Positions 51,676 to 60,107 of a DNA stretch of 64,000 bases are shown here, in pieces; position 1 is the stretch's first letter; each line of letters starts with the position of its first letter. The notes below the pieces were generated by a model, which saw nothing but the letters and a program-made list of their open reading frames with translations, was not told where the DNA came from and did no database searches. The translations under genes were made by a program, and so were the position numbers. This stretch comes from Modestobacter roseus. GTDB taxonomy: Bacteria > Actinomycetota > Actinomycetes > Mycobacteriales > Geodermatophilaceae. Where the stretch lies: assembly GCF_007994135.1 (NCBI RefSeq), contig NZ_VLKF01000001.1, positions 310,001 through 374,000 on the forward strand, in the 5' to 3' direction.

Positions 51676-53904
51676 TCAGGCCGGCTGCCGGACCGGGGGA
51701 GCGGTGGTGGCGACGGCGAGCAGGGCGGTGACGGCCGGGGCCGGCACCGGGCGCGAGTGCAGGTACCCCTGGCTCTCGTCGCAGTCCAGCCGCGCCAGGT
51801 GGGCCAGCGTCGCCGCGGTCTCGACCCCCTCGGCCACCACCCGCAGGCCCAGCCGGTGGGCCAGCTCGATCGTGCCGTGCACGATCGCCGCCGTCCGGGG
51901 CTCGGTGAGCAGGTCGGCGGTGAACGAGCGGTCCAGCTTGAGCTCGGTCACCGGCAGGTCCTTGAGGTAGGTCAGCGACGACCAGCCGGTGCCGAAGTCG
52001 TCGATGCTGATCGCGGCGCCCAGCTCGGCCAGCGCGCGGACGACGACGAGGCCGGCGTCCGGCTCGGTCATCAGCACCGTCTCCGTCACCTCCAGCACCA
52101 GGGCCGAGGCCGGCAGCCCGTGCTCGGCCAGCAGCGCCGCGACCCGGGCGGGCAGCGCGGTGTCGGACAGGTTGCTGGCCGACAGGTTGACCGACACCCG
52201 CAGCGGCGTCCCGGTCCGGCGCCACTCGGCGCCCTGGCGGACCGCCTCGGCGAGCACCCGCTCGGTGACCGGCCCCATCAGGGCGTGCGCCTCGGCGAGG
52301 GGGAGGAACTCCGCGGGTGCCAGCAGGCCCCGGGTCGGGTGCTGCCACCGCACCAGCGCCTCCACACCGACCGTCCGCCCGGAGGCGACGTCGACCTGCG
52401 GCTGGTACCAGAGCACGAGCTGGTCGGTGTCGACGGCGGCGCGCAGCTCCTCGACCAGGGTGATCCGGCCGCTGGTGTCCACGTGCCGGGTGGCGTCGTA
52501 GGTGACCGCCGTCGCGCCGTGGCGCTTGGCGTCGTAGAGGGCCGCGTCGGCGCGGCGCAGCAGCCGGGTGGCGCAGTCGCCCGGCGCGTGGCCGTCGGCG
52601 ACGTGCCCGGTCGTGCCGACGCAGACCGGGGCGTGCAGCACCAGCCCGTCCACGTCGTAGGGCTCCCGGGACAGCGTGACCAGGTCGGCGCCGAGCGACG
52701 GGGTCAGGTCGCCGGGGTCGCCCTGCGGGGGCACCGGGACGACGACGGCGAACTCGTCGCCGCCCAGCCGCCCGACCATCGCACCCGCGGGCAGGTGGTC
52801 GGCCAGCCGACGGCTGACCCTGCGCAGCAGCTCGTCGCCGGCCGCGTGGCCGAGACCGTCGTTGACCTCCTTGAAGCGGTCCAGGTCGACCAGGCCCAGG
52901 GAGAAGGGGTGCCCGGTGGCACACAGCTCCTCGATCCGCCGGATCAGCGCGCGGCGGTTGGCCAGCCCGGTCAGCTCGTCGGTCAGCGCCTCGCGCCGGC
53001 TCACCGCCAGCTGCGCCAGGTCCCGGAGGTTCACCAGCAGCCGCAGGCTCGAGGCGACCGCGGCCAGCCCCGCGCACCAGATGATCGCGGCCCGCGAGTC
53101 GGTCAGCGCACCCACCACCAGCGTCACCGTGGCCACCGAGATGAGCGCGAAGGCGCCCACGGTGGAGTCCGCCGGGTCGGCCGGCTGCGGGGTGCTCGTC
53201 CGCGCCGGCAGCGCGGCCGCGACGCTGCACATCACCACCGCGGCGCCGGTGACGGCGGCGACGGGTCCGACCGCCTCGCCCGCCGACCACAGCGCCAGAC
53301 CGGCCGCGACGAGCAGTGCGACCTGCGTCCCCGCCACCAGCGCCATGCGCACGTCCCGGGCCAGTCCGGCCACGGCGGTGATCACCCAGCTGGTGCCCAG
53401 CTCGATGACGGCCACCGCGGCGGCGGCCAGCATCGGCTGCAGCTGCCATTCGGGGAGCTCGGTCAGCGGCCCGCCGACCAGGTCGACGACCACGTTGCCC
53501 ATGGCCACCGCGACCAGCACCGCGGCGGAGGCGTTGAGCACGTCGTTGGGGTCGGCGGCGCTGGTCGAGAACCGGTTCCAGCGGAGGAGGCCGCCGTACG
53601 TCGTCGGGAAGCCCACCACCACGGCGACCATCGCCGGCACCACGCCGAGCGGACCCGCGGCGGGGAGCACGGTGACCAGCACGCCGACGGCCAGCAGGAC
53701 CGCGGTGCCCTGCAGTCGCACCCACACGCGCCGGTCCGGACCCGGCACGGCGCGGCGCAGGAACACGGCGAGCGCACCCAGCGCGAGCACGACGGCCAGC
53801 GGGACGACGGCGGGACCGGGCGCCCCGGCCACCAGGACGGCCAGCGCGAGCACCGCCGTCCCGGTGCGGAGGACGGCGGTCGGCGCGCCGCGGTCGCGTT
53901 GCAT
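51676..53904 (-). CDS. Membrane-bound GGDEF-EAL cyclic-di-GMP enzyme
   Basis: A 742-residue protein. The N-terminal half (about 1-290) has around eight to ten transmembrane helices. A GGDEF domain (about 300-465) has the intact signature RLGGDEFAVVV and RRADAALYDAKRHG. An EAL domain (about 480-735) has VGVEALVRW, VNLSASNL, ISIDDFGTGWSSLTYLK and VVAEGVE, so both catalytic sites appear complete. It can in principle make and degrade c-di-GMP. ATG 53904 has GGTGGGGAC upstream; ATG 53937 would add 11 residues. It stands between a DMT transporter (convergent) and a PPOX gene. Confidence 0.93.
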   Translation of the reverse strand: MQRDRGAPTAVLRTGTAVLALAVLVAGAPGPAVVPLAVVLALGALAVFLRRAVPGPDRRVWVRLQGTAVLLAVGVLVTVLPAAGPLGVVPAMVAVVVGFPTTYGGLLRWNRFSTSAADPNDVLNASAAVLVAVAMGNVVVDLVGGPLTELPEWQLQPMLAAAAVAVIELGTSWVITAVAGLARDVRMALVAGTQVALLVAAGLALWSAGEAVGPVAAVTGAAVVMCSVAAALPARTSTPQPADPADSTVGAFALISVATVTLVVGALTDSRAAIIWCAGLAAVASSLRLLVNLRDLAQLAVSRREALTDELTGLANRRALIRRIEELCATGHPFSLGLVDLDRFKEVNDGLGHAAGDELLRRVSRRLADHLPAGAMVGRLGGDEFAVVVPVPPQGDPGDLTPSLGADLVTLSREPYDVDGLVLHAPVCVGTTGHVADGHAPGDCATRLLRRADAALYDAKRHGATAVTYDATRHVDTSGRITLVEELRAAVDTDQLVLWYQPQVDVASGRTVGVEALVRWQHPTRGLLAPAEFLPLAEAHALMGPVTERVLAEAVRQGAEWRRTGTPLRVSVNLSASNLSDTALPARVAALLAEHGLPASALVLEVTETVLMTEPDAGLVVVRALAELGAAISIDDFGTGWSSLTYLKDLPVTELKLDRSFTADLLTEPRTAAIVHGTIELAHRLGLRVVAEGVETAATLAHLARLDCDESQGYLHSRPVPAPAVTALLAVATTAPPVRQPA

Positions 53905-53992
53905 GTCCCCACCGTCGGCCGGTCCGCCGCTCCTCATGACGGGGAGCCGCCCCTGCCTCACCCCAACGGGCGGCAACGGGCGGCGCGCCGGG

Positions 53993-54388
53993 TCACCCCT
54001 GCGGCGAGGAGATGCGGTCCGCGGCGATCCGCACGATCAGCCGCTGCTGGTCCCGGCCGCCGTACCAGGGGTAGGGGCCGCCCAGGTACTTCTGCGCGAG
54101 CTGATCGATGTGCGCCGCGGCGCCGTCGGCGGTGATCTCCACGACCCGCCCCCGGACGGCGACGTAGCGCGACACGTCCCGCGGGTCGGCCACGTTGACC
54201 GCCACCCGCGGGTCGCGCTGCATGTTCCGCACCTTCTGGAACCCCGCCACGGTGTTGATGACGATGTGCGTCCCGTCGGTGTCCACCCAGGTCTGGGTCA
54301 TCTGCGGCGACCCGTCGGGCATCAGCGTGGCCAGGAAGCAGGGGCTCGGCCCCCGGAGCAGGGCGAGCAGCGAGGCGGGCAGGTCCAC
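53993..54388 (-). CDS. PPOX-class (split-barrel) flavin/F420-dependent protein
   Basis: A 131-residue split barrel of the pyridoxamine-5'-phosphate-oxidase-like/F420 group: FLATLMPDGSPQMTQTWVDT, HIVINTVAGFQKVRNMQRDP, and VAVRGRVVEIT. These reduce or oxidise small molecules with F420 or FMN. The GTG has GGAGGA 5-6 bp upstream. It lies 34 bp after the phosphatase gene on the same strand and may be co-transcribed with it. Confidence 0.87.
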   Translation of the reverse strand: MDLPASLLALLRGPSPCFLATLMPDGSPQMTQTWVDTDGTHIVINTVAGFQKVRNMQRDPRVAVNVADPRDVSRYVAVRGRVVEITADGAAAHIDQLAQKYLGGPYPWYGGRDQQRLIVRIAADRISSPQG

Positions 54389-54422
54389 GGTGGTCCTCCA
54401 GGGTGGGGTCGCCGGGTGGCGG

Positions 54423-56522
54423 TCAGGGGGTGGCCGGGTCGGCCGGCACCACGTCGGGCACCCGGTTGGGGCCTGCCTCGGGTGGCCGCGGCCGGTCCTG
54501 CGGGTGCAGGCGCACGGCGACCAGCGCCACGTCGTCGTCCGGCTTGCCCTCGACCAGGCGCTCGATCAGCTCGTCGCACAGCTCCTGCAGCGGCCGGTCG
54601 GCGAGCTCGGTGAGCGCCGCGCGCAGCCGGTCCAGGCCGGTGTCCAGGTCGGAGTCGCGGCGCTCGATGAGCCCGTCGGTGTAGAGCAGCACCGTCGCGC
54701 CCCGGTCCAGGGTGACCACCGAGTCGCTGCGCACCGTCCCGGAGTCGACGCCGAGCAGCAGGTCGGCCTTCCAGTCGGCGAGCACCGCCACGCTGCCGTC
54801 GGGGTGGAGCGCCAGCGGCGGCAGGTGCCCGGCGTTGGCCCAGATCATCCGGGTCACCCCGCGCTCCCGTTCGTCGTCCGTCTGCTCGAACCGGGCGACG
54901 GCGGCGGTGGCGATGGTGTCCAGCTGGAGCACCGCCATCGCCGCGTCCAGCCCGCGCAGCACCTCGCCGGGGGGCGCGTCGCTGTAGGCGGCGATGCCGC
55001 GCAGCAGGCTGCGCACCTGGCCCATCGCGGCGGCGGCCGCGGTGTCGTGGCCGACGACGTCGCCGATCACCAGCATCGTCGAGCCGTTGGGCTGCAGGAA
55101 CGCGTCGTACCAGTCGCCGCCCACCCGGGCGGCCTCGGCGGCGGGCAGGTACCGCACCACGATCTCGGCGTGGTCGGGCTCCGGCGGCTCGGTGAGCAGG
55201 CTGCGCTGCAGCCCCTCGGCCATCTGCCGCTGCTGGCCGAACAGGCGGGCGTTGTCCAGCGCGAGCCCGGCCCGGTCCGCGACGTCCTGGGCCACGGCGA
55301 CGTCCTCGTCGGTGGGCTCGTGCCCGCCGGCGTAGAAGAGGGTGAGCAGGCCCAGCGTGCGACCGCGGGCCCGCAGCGGCAGCGCGACCTCGCTCCCGGG
55401 GGCGAGCACCGAGATCAGCTCCCGCGCCCGGCCAACCGGCAGCAGCTGCGTCACGTCCTCGGCGCGGAAGGAGACCGGTTCGTCGGAGTACAGCGCCCGC
55501 GCCACCGGCGCGGTCAGCGGCATCGCGTCCAGCCGGACCTCGGTGTAGTGGTCCAGCACTGCCCGGCTGCCGGGGTCGACGTGCCAGCTGCCGACGTCGC
55601 GGGGGTGCCCGTCGTCGTCGATCACGGTGACGACGCAGAAATCGGCCAGCGCCGGGACGACGATCCGCGGGAGCCGTGCCGTCGCCGCCTGCACGTCCAG
55701 CGTGCCGGCCAGCTCCGCGCTGACCTGGGCGAGCAGCGCCAGCCGCCGGGCGGCGCGCTCGGCCTGCTCCAGGGCGCGGTGGCGCTCGGTGACCTCCAGG
55801 AAGTAGACCGACAGGCCCTCGGGGGTCGGCCAGGCCCGGACCTCGTACCAGCCGTCCAGCGGGGCGGGGTAGTGGGCGTCGAAGGCGACCGGCAGCCCGT
55901 CGGCGACCGCTGCGCGGTAGCTGTCCTCGAACACGCTGTTCACCGCCGCCGGGAAGGCCTCCCAGATGACCTCGCCCAGCAGGTCCTCGCGGGAGCGCTG
56001 CAGCAGCCGCTCGGCCTCGGCGTTGACGTGCGTGAACCGCCAGTCGGGGTCGAGCTGGTAGAAGCCGGCGGGCATCGCCTCGAGCACCCGGGTGACCCGG
56101 GCCTCGCCGTCCAGGGTCGCGGTGACGTCGGTGGCGACCCCGATGACCCGGACCGCGGCGCCGTCGGGACCGGGCAGCGCCCGGCCGCGGGCGGACACCC
56201 AGCGGGTCTCGGCGCCGGGGACGACCACCCGGTAGACGGCGTCGTAGTCGCCGCACTCGTCGATCGCGGTGTTGAGCGCTTCGGTCACCCGCGGGAGGTC
56301 ATCGGGGTGCACCCGGTCGTTGAACGCCTCGATGGCCTCCCCGAAGGTGTCCTTCCGGTAGCCGAACAGCGCGATCAGCCGGTCGTCCCAGACCAGGCGT
56401 CCGCTGATCAGGTCCCAGTCGAAGGTGCCGATGTCGGCCGCGGCGATCGCCAGCTGGGCGCGCAGCTGCGCGGCGTCCTGGTCGGTACGCGACGCCCCGC
56501 CGACCCTGGTCGGCTCTTGCAC
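54423..56522 (-). CDS. PAS-PAS-GAF-SpoIIE (PP2C) phosphatase
   Basis: A 699-residue sensor phosphatase. PAS with PAC (about 20-140: FDWDLISGRLVWDDRLIALF, HPDDLPRV), a second PAS (about 145-255: MPAGFYQLDPDWRFTHVNAE), GAF (about 275-430), and SpoIIE phosphatase (about 450-675) with GGDWYDAF, GDVVGHDTAAAAAMG, LYTDGLIERRD and DDDVALVAVR. It is paralogous to 41277-43460 over nearly its entire length, but unlike that copy has no RsbW-like gene after it; a PPOX gene follows instead. Same predicted role in partner-switching. Confidence 0.92.
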   Translation of the reverse strand: MQEPTRVGGASRTDQDAAQLRAQLAIAAADIGTFDWDLISGRLVWDDRLIALFGYRKDTFGEAIEAFNDRVHPDDLPRVTEALNTAIDECGDYDAVYRVVVPGAETRWVSARGRALPGPDGAAVRVIGVATDVTATLDGEARVTRVLEAMPAGFYQLDPDWRFTHVNAEAERLLQRSREDLLGEVIWEAFPAAVNSVFEDSYRAAVADGLPVAFDAHYPAPLDGWYEVRAWPTPEGLSVYFLEVTERHRALEQAERAARRLALLAQVSAELAGTLDVQAATARLPRIVVPALADFCVVTVIDDDGHPRDVGSWHVDPGSRAVLDHYTEVRLDAMPLTAPVARALYSDEPVSFRAEDVTQLLPVGRARELISVLAPGSEVALPLRARGRTLGLLTLFYAGGHEPTDEDVAVAQDVADRAGLALDNARLFGQQRQMAEGLQRSLLTEPPEPDHAEIVVRYLPAAEAARVGGDWYDAFLQPNGSTMLVIGDVVGHDTAAAAAMGQVRSLLRGIAAYSDAPPGEVLRGLDAAMAVLQLDTIATAAVARFEQTDDERERGVTRMIWANAGHLPPLALHPDGSVAVLADWKADLLLGVDSGTVRSDSVVTLDRGATVLLYTDGLIERRDSDLDTGLDRLRAALTELADRPLQELCDELIERLVEGKPDDDVALVAVRLHPQDRPRPPEAGPNRVPDVVPADPATP

Positions 56523-56664
56523 GGTTCACCATCCACGTCGATGCCCGGCGCGGGCCGAGAGGTCACGGCTCGCTGATGAGCACCTGACACGGAGTTATGT
56601 CACGTGCGACCGGGCTGACGCAACCACCCGGGCCGAGATCACGTGTCGCCCGGGCCACCCGGGT

Positions 56665-56698
56665 GCGGCGCCCGCCCCGGGACGGGGACGGGCGCCGC
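56665..56698 (-). terminator. Terminator of the MFS gene at 56715
   Basis: A perfect 10-bp stem (GCGGCGCCCG/CGGGCGCCGC) with a 14-nt loop lies 17 bp after the stop on the minus strand. Confidence 0.6.
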
Positions 56699-56714
56699 GC
56701 GGTTGAGGCCGGAC

Positions 56715-58244
56715 TCAGTGCCCGGCGGGCACCTGGGCGCCCCGCTGAGGCACCGGGTTCGGCCCGTTCGGCAGCACCACCAGGCTGACGAGCGCCCCCA
56801 GGGCGAACACCCCGGCGGAGACCAGGAACGCCCGGGTCTCGCCGGCCACCGCCGCCTCGGCCACGACCGACGGCGACTGCGCGTGCGACGCCAGGTAGGC
56901 GGTGGTCGCGGTGGTCGCGATCGTGTTCAGCAGCGCGGTGCCCAGCGCGCCGCCGACCTGCTGGCCGGTGTTCACCAGCGCCGAGGCGACCCCGGCGTCG
57001 GAGGGCTGGGTGCCGGAGGTCGCGGTGTTGAAGCACGAGGCGAAGATCAGCCCCATGCCCAGCCCCATGACGAACAACGCCGGCAGGACGTGCGCCGCGT
57101 AGCCGCTGTCGGACTCGAGTCGCCACAGGTAGAGCAGGCCGGCCACGCCGAGCAGCTGACCGGTGGTGATGAGGAAGCGCGGGCCGATCCGCGGCAGCAG
57201 CCGGGGGACGATCACCGTCGAGCTGGTGATGATGCCGGCGACGAAGGGCAGGAAGGCGACCCCGCTCCGCAGCGGGCTGTACCCCTTGGTCTGCTGGAAG
57301 TAGTAGGTGAGGAAGAGGAACACGGCGAACATGCCGATCGCGGCCAGCGCGATGGCCAGGTAGGCGCCGCCGCGCCGGCGGTCGAGCACCACCCGCAGCG
57401 GCAGCAGCGGGTGCGCGACCCGGCGCTGGAGGAGCACGAAGGCGACCAGCAGCACGACCGAGACGGCGATCAGCACCAGCGTCGTCGGATCGGCCCAGCC
57501 GTCGGTCTCGGCGCGGGCGAAGGCGTAGACCAGCCCACCCAGACCGAGGACGGCGGTGACCACGCCGGGGATGTCCAGGTGCACGTTGCCGGCCGGCGGG
57601 ACCGGGCGGACGAACCGGAGGGCGCCCAGCCCGGCGACGAGGGCGATCGGCACGTTGACGTAGAGGCACCAGCGCCAGCTGAGGTACTCGGTGAGCACGC
57701 CACCGAGCAGCAGCCCGATGGCGGCGCCGGCGCCGGCGATGGCACCGAAGATGCCGAAGGCCTTGCCGCGCTCCTTCGGGTCGCTGAACGTGATCGTGAG
57801 CAGGGACAGCGCCGACGGCGCCAGCAGCGCGCCGAACACGCCCTGCAGGGCGCGCGCGGCGACCAGCGTGCCGAAGCCGGTGGCGGCGCCACCCAGGGCG
57901 GAGGCCAGCGCGAAGCCGGCCAGCCCGATCAGCAGGGTGCGGCGGCGGCCGAACATGTCCGCGAGCCGGCCGCCGAGCAGCAGCAGCCCGCCGAACGCCA
58001 GCGCGTAGGCGGTGACGACCCACTGCCGGTCGGCGTTGTCGAAGCCCAGGTCGGCCTGGGCGCTGGGCAGCGCGATGTTCACGATCGTGGCGTCGAGGAC
58101 GACCATCAGCTGGGCGAGGCCGAGCGTGGCCAGGGTCCACCAGCGTCGGCCGTGGTCGTGCTCCTGCTCGCGGGCGGCCCGGCCCGCGGCGGTCTCCGGG
58201 CCGGCGGGCGAGCCGGGGGTGCTGGGCGGGGCGGGGTGGGACAC
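56715..58244 (-). CDS. DHA2-type MFS drug transporter
   Basis: A 509-residue protein with 14 predicted helices. DATIVNIALPSA, motif A GGRLADMFGRRRTLLIG and motif C AGAGAAIGLLLGGVLTEYLS place it in the EmrB/QacA (DHA2) group. It has a hydrophilic, charged N-terminus of about 35 residues. The GTG at 58244 has CAGGAG 7 bp upstream; the longer frame is non-conserved. It is divergent from an APC permease gene. A TGCTTG/CAAGCA inverted repeat (58320-58338) in the 221-bp gap may be an operator. Confidence 0.9.
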   Translation of the reverse strand: MSHPAPPSTPGSPAGPETAAGRAAREQEHDHGRRWWTLATLGLAQLMVVLDATIVNIALPSAQADLGFDNADRQWVVTAYALAFGGLLLLGGRLADMFGRRRTLLIGLAGFALASALGGAATGFGTLVAARALQGVFGALLAPSALSLLTITFSDPKERGKAFGIFGAIAGAGAAIGLLLGGVLTEYLSWRWCLYVNVPIALVAGLGALRFVRPVPPAGNVHLDIPGVVTAVLGLGGLVYAFARAETDGWADPTTLVLIAVSVVLLVAFVLLQRRVAHPLLPLRVVLDRRRGGAYLAIALAAIGMFAVFLFLTYYFQQTKGYSPLRSGVAFLPFVAGIITSSTVIVPRLLPRIGPRFLITTGQLLGVAGLLYLWRLESDSGYAAHVLPALFVMGLGMGLIFASCFNTATSGTQPSDAGVASALVNTGQQVGGALGTALLNTIATTATTAYLASHAQSPSVVAEAAVAGETRAFLVSAGVFALGALVSLVVLPNGPNPVPQRGAQVPAGH

Positions 58245-58442
58245 AGCGCACTCCTGGACGGTGGGAGGTGGGGGCGCCGCGTCGCGCCGGGGCCGAGCAG
58301 GTGATCGGGTGGGACGAGATGCTTGTTCGGCGCAAGCAACCCGCGCTCGCCCGCCGATGTTCCCCCCGGGCACCGACAGTTCTCGCCGGGCGTGCACCCA
58401 CCCCGGGCCGAGACGGCGTCGGCCGTGTGCGATAACAGCAGC

Positions 58443-58469
58443 ATGACTGCCTGCACGGCCCCCGCATGA
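58443..58469 (+). promoter_or_regulatory. Possible 8-codon leader ORF overlapping the permease start
   Basis: ATG 58443 opens MTACTAPA, and its stop overlaps the permease ATG (ATGA). A GATAAC at 58431-58436, seven bases before this ATG, could be a -10 element, which would make the mRNA leaderless. The permease ATG has no ribosome site of its own. Confidence 0.3.
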
Positions 58470-60106
58470 CCGGTTCGTCCCCGGCGCCGCTCGCGCCCGC
58501 CCGCACCGACGGCGTCGCCGTCGACAAGGGGCTGAAGAGCGGCGCGCTCGGGCTGGGCTCCTCGATCGTCCTCGGCGTCTCCTCGACCGCGCCGGCCTAC
58601 GCGCTCGCCGCCACCCTGGGCTTCGTCGTCATCGCGGTCGGGGTGAAGGCGCCGGCGATCATGCTGCTGGCGTTCGTGCCGATGTGGCTGATCGCGATCG
58701 CCTACTCGGAGCTGAACAAGCGGGAGCCCGACTGCGGCACCACCTTCACCTGGGCGGCCCGGGCCTTCGGCCCGCGCACCGGGTGGATGGGCGGCTGGGG
58801 GATCATCGCCGCCGACGTCATCGTGATGGCCAACCTGGCCCAGATCGCCGGCTCCTACGGCTACCGGCTGGTCGGGCTCGACGGGCTGGCCGAGAGCACG
58901 CTGTGGACGACGGTCGCCGGCGTCGGGTGGATCGCCCTGATGACCTGGATCTGCTACCGGGGGATCGAGCCGACCGCCCGGCTGCAGAAGGTGCTGCTGG
59001 CGATCGAGCTGGTCGTGCTGGTCGCCTTCGCCGGCTACGCGCTGGTGAAGGTGTTCGGCGGCGGCGCACCCGCGGGGTCGCTGACGCCGTCGCTGTCCTG
59101 GCTGTGGCCGTCCGGGGTGAGCTGGCCGGCGCTCACCGAGGCCGCGCTGCTGGCGATCTTCATCTACTGGGGCTGGGACTCCGCCCTGGCGGTGAACGAG
59201 GAGACCGCCGACCCCACCCGGTCACCCGGGCGCGCGGCGATCATCTCCACGGTGCTGCTGGTGGGCATCTACGTCGTCGTCTCGGTGGCCACCGTCGCCT
59301 TCGCCGGGGTCGGCACCGAGGGGATCGGGCTGGGCAACGAGGCCAACGCCGAGGACGTCTTCGCCGCGCTCGGGGCGACCGTCTTCGGTGACGACCTGGT
59401 CGGCCGGGCGTTCGAGGCGCTGCTGATCATCTCGGTGCTGACCTCGGCCGCGGCCTGCACCCAGACGACGATCCTGCCCACCGCCCGCGGGACGCTGTCG
59501 ATGGCCGCCTACGGCGCGCTGCCGCGGTCCTTCGCCCGGATCCACCCCCGGTACCTGACGCCGACGGTGTCGACGATCTGGATGGGGATCGTCTCGATCG
59601 CCTTCTACGTGGGCCTCACGCTGGTCAGCGAGAACGTGCTGATCGACTCGATCACCGCGACCGGCATGCTCATCGCCTTCTACTACGGGCTCACCGGCTT
59701 CGCCGCCGCCTGGGGTTTCCGCCGCTCGCGCTCGCCGCGGGACGTGCTCATGCGCGTGGTGCTGCCGCTGCTGGGCGGGCTGTTCATGCTGGTGGTCTTC
59801 GTGCTCGCCTGCATCGAGTACGCCGACCCCGACTACGGCTACACGGTGATCGGCGGGGTGGGCGGCGTCTTCGTCGTCGGCGTCGGCTCCCTGGTGCTCG
59901 GGCTCGTGCTGATGGCCGTCTGGAACCTGGTGGCGCCGGCCTTCTTCCGCGGCGAGACGATGGCCAGGGGCACCGGTGACCTGCTGCTGGAGCCGGCGCA
60001 GGTGACCCTGGCGCTGCCGGACAGCACCGAGGCGACCGTCGTCGCCCCGGACCTGTCCAACCTGCCGCCGGGCCGGGAGCCCTTCGACCCGCGCGCCGGC
60101 TCCTAG
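58466..60106 (+). CDS. APC-superfamily amino acid permease
   Basis: A 546-residue protein with about 12 helices. The first carries the unwound-helix signature SIVLGVSSTAPAYALAATLG, and later segments such as YRGIEPTARLQKVLLAIELV and LAIFIYWGWDSALAVNEETA are typical of the APC/YfnA-like group. A cytoplasmic C-terminal tail of about 50 residues follows. It imports amino acids or related amines with protons or sodium, and the substrate cannot be deduced. It is convergent with the next MFS gene, with a single base between the stops. Confidence 0.9.
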   Translation: MTGSSPAPLAPARTDGVAVDKGLKSGALGLGSSIVLGVSSTAPAYALAATLGFVVIAVGVKAPAIMLLAFVPMWLIAIAYSELNKREPDCGTTFTWAARAFGPRTGWMGGWGIIAADVIVMANLAQIAGSYGYRLVGLDGLAESTLWTTVAGVGWIALMTWICYRGIEPTARLQKVLLAIELVVLVAFAGYALVKVFGGGAPAGSLTPSLSWLWPSGVSWPALTEAALLAIFIYWGWDSALAVNEETADPTRSPGRAAIISTVLLVGIYVVVSVATVAFAGVGTEGIGLGNEANAEDVFAALGATVFGDDLVGRAFEALLIISVLTSAAACTQTTILPTARGTLSMAAYGALPRSFARIHPRYLTPTVSTIWMGIVSIAFYVGLTLVSENVLIDSITATGMLIAFYYGLTGFAAAWGFRRSRSPRDVLMRVVLPLLGGLFMLVVFVLACIEYADPDYGYTVIGGVGGVFVVGVGSLVLGLVLMAVWNLVAPAFFRGETMARGTGDLLLEPAQVTLALPDSTEATVVAPDLSNLPPGREPFDPRAGS

Positions 60107-60107
60107 G

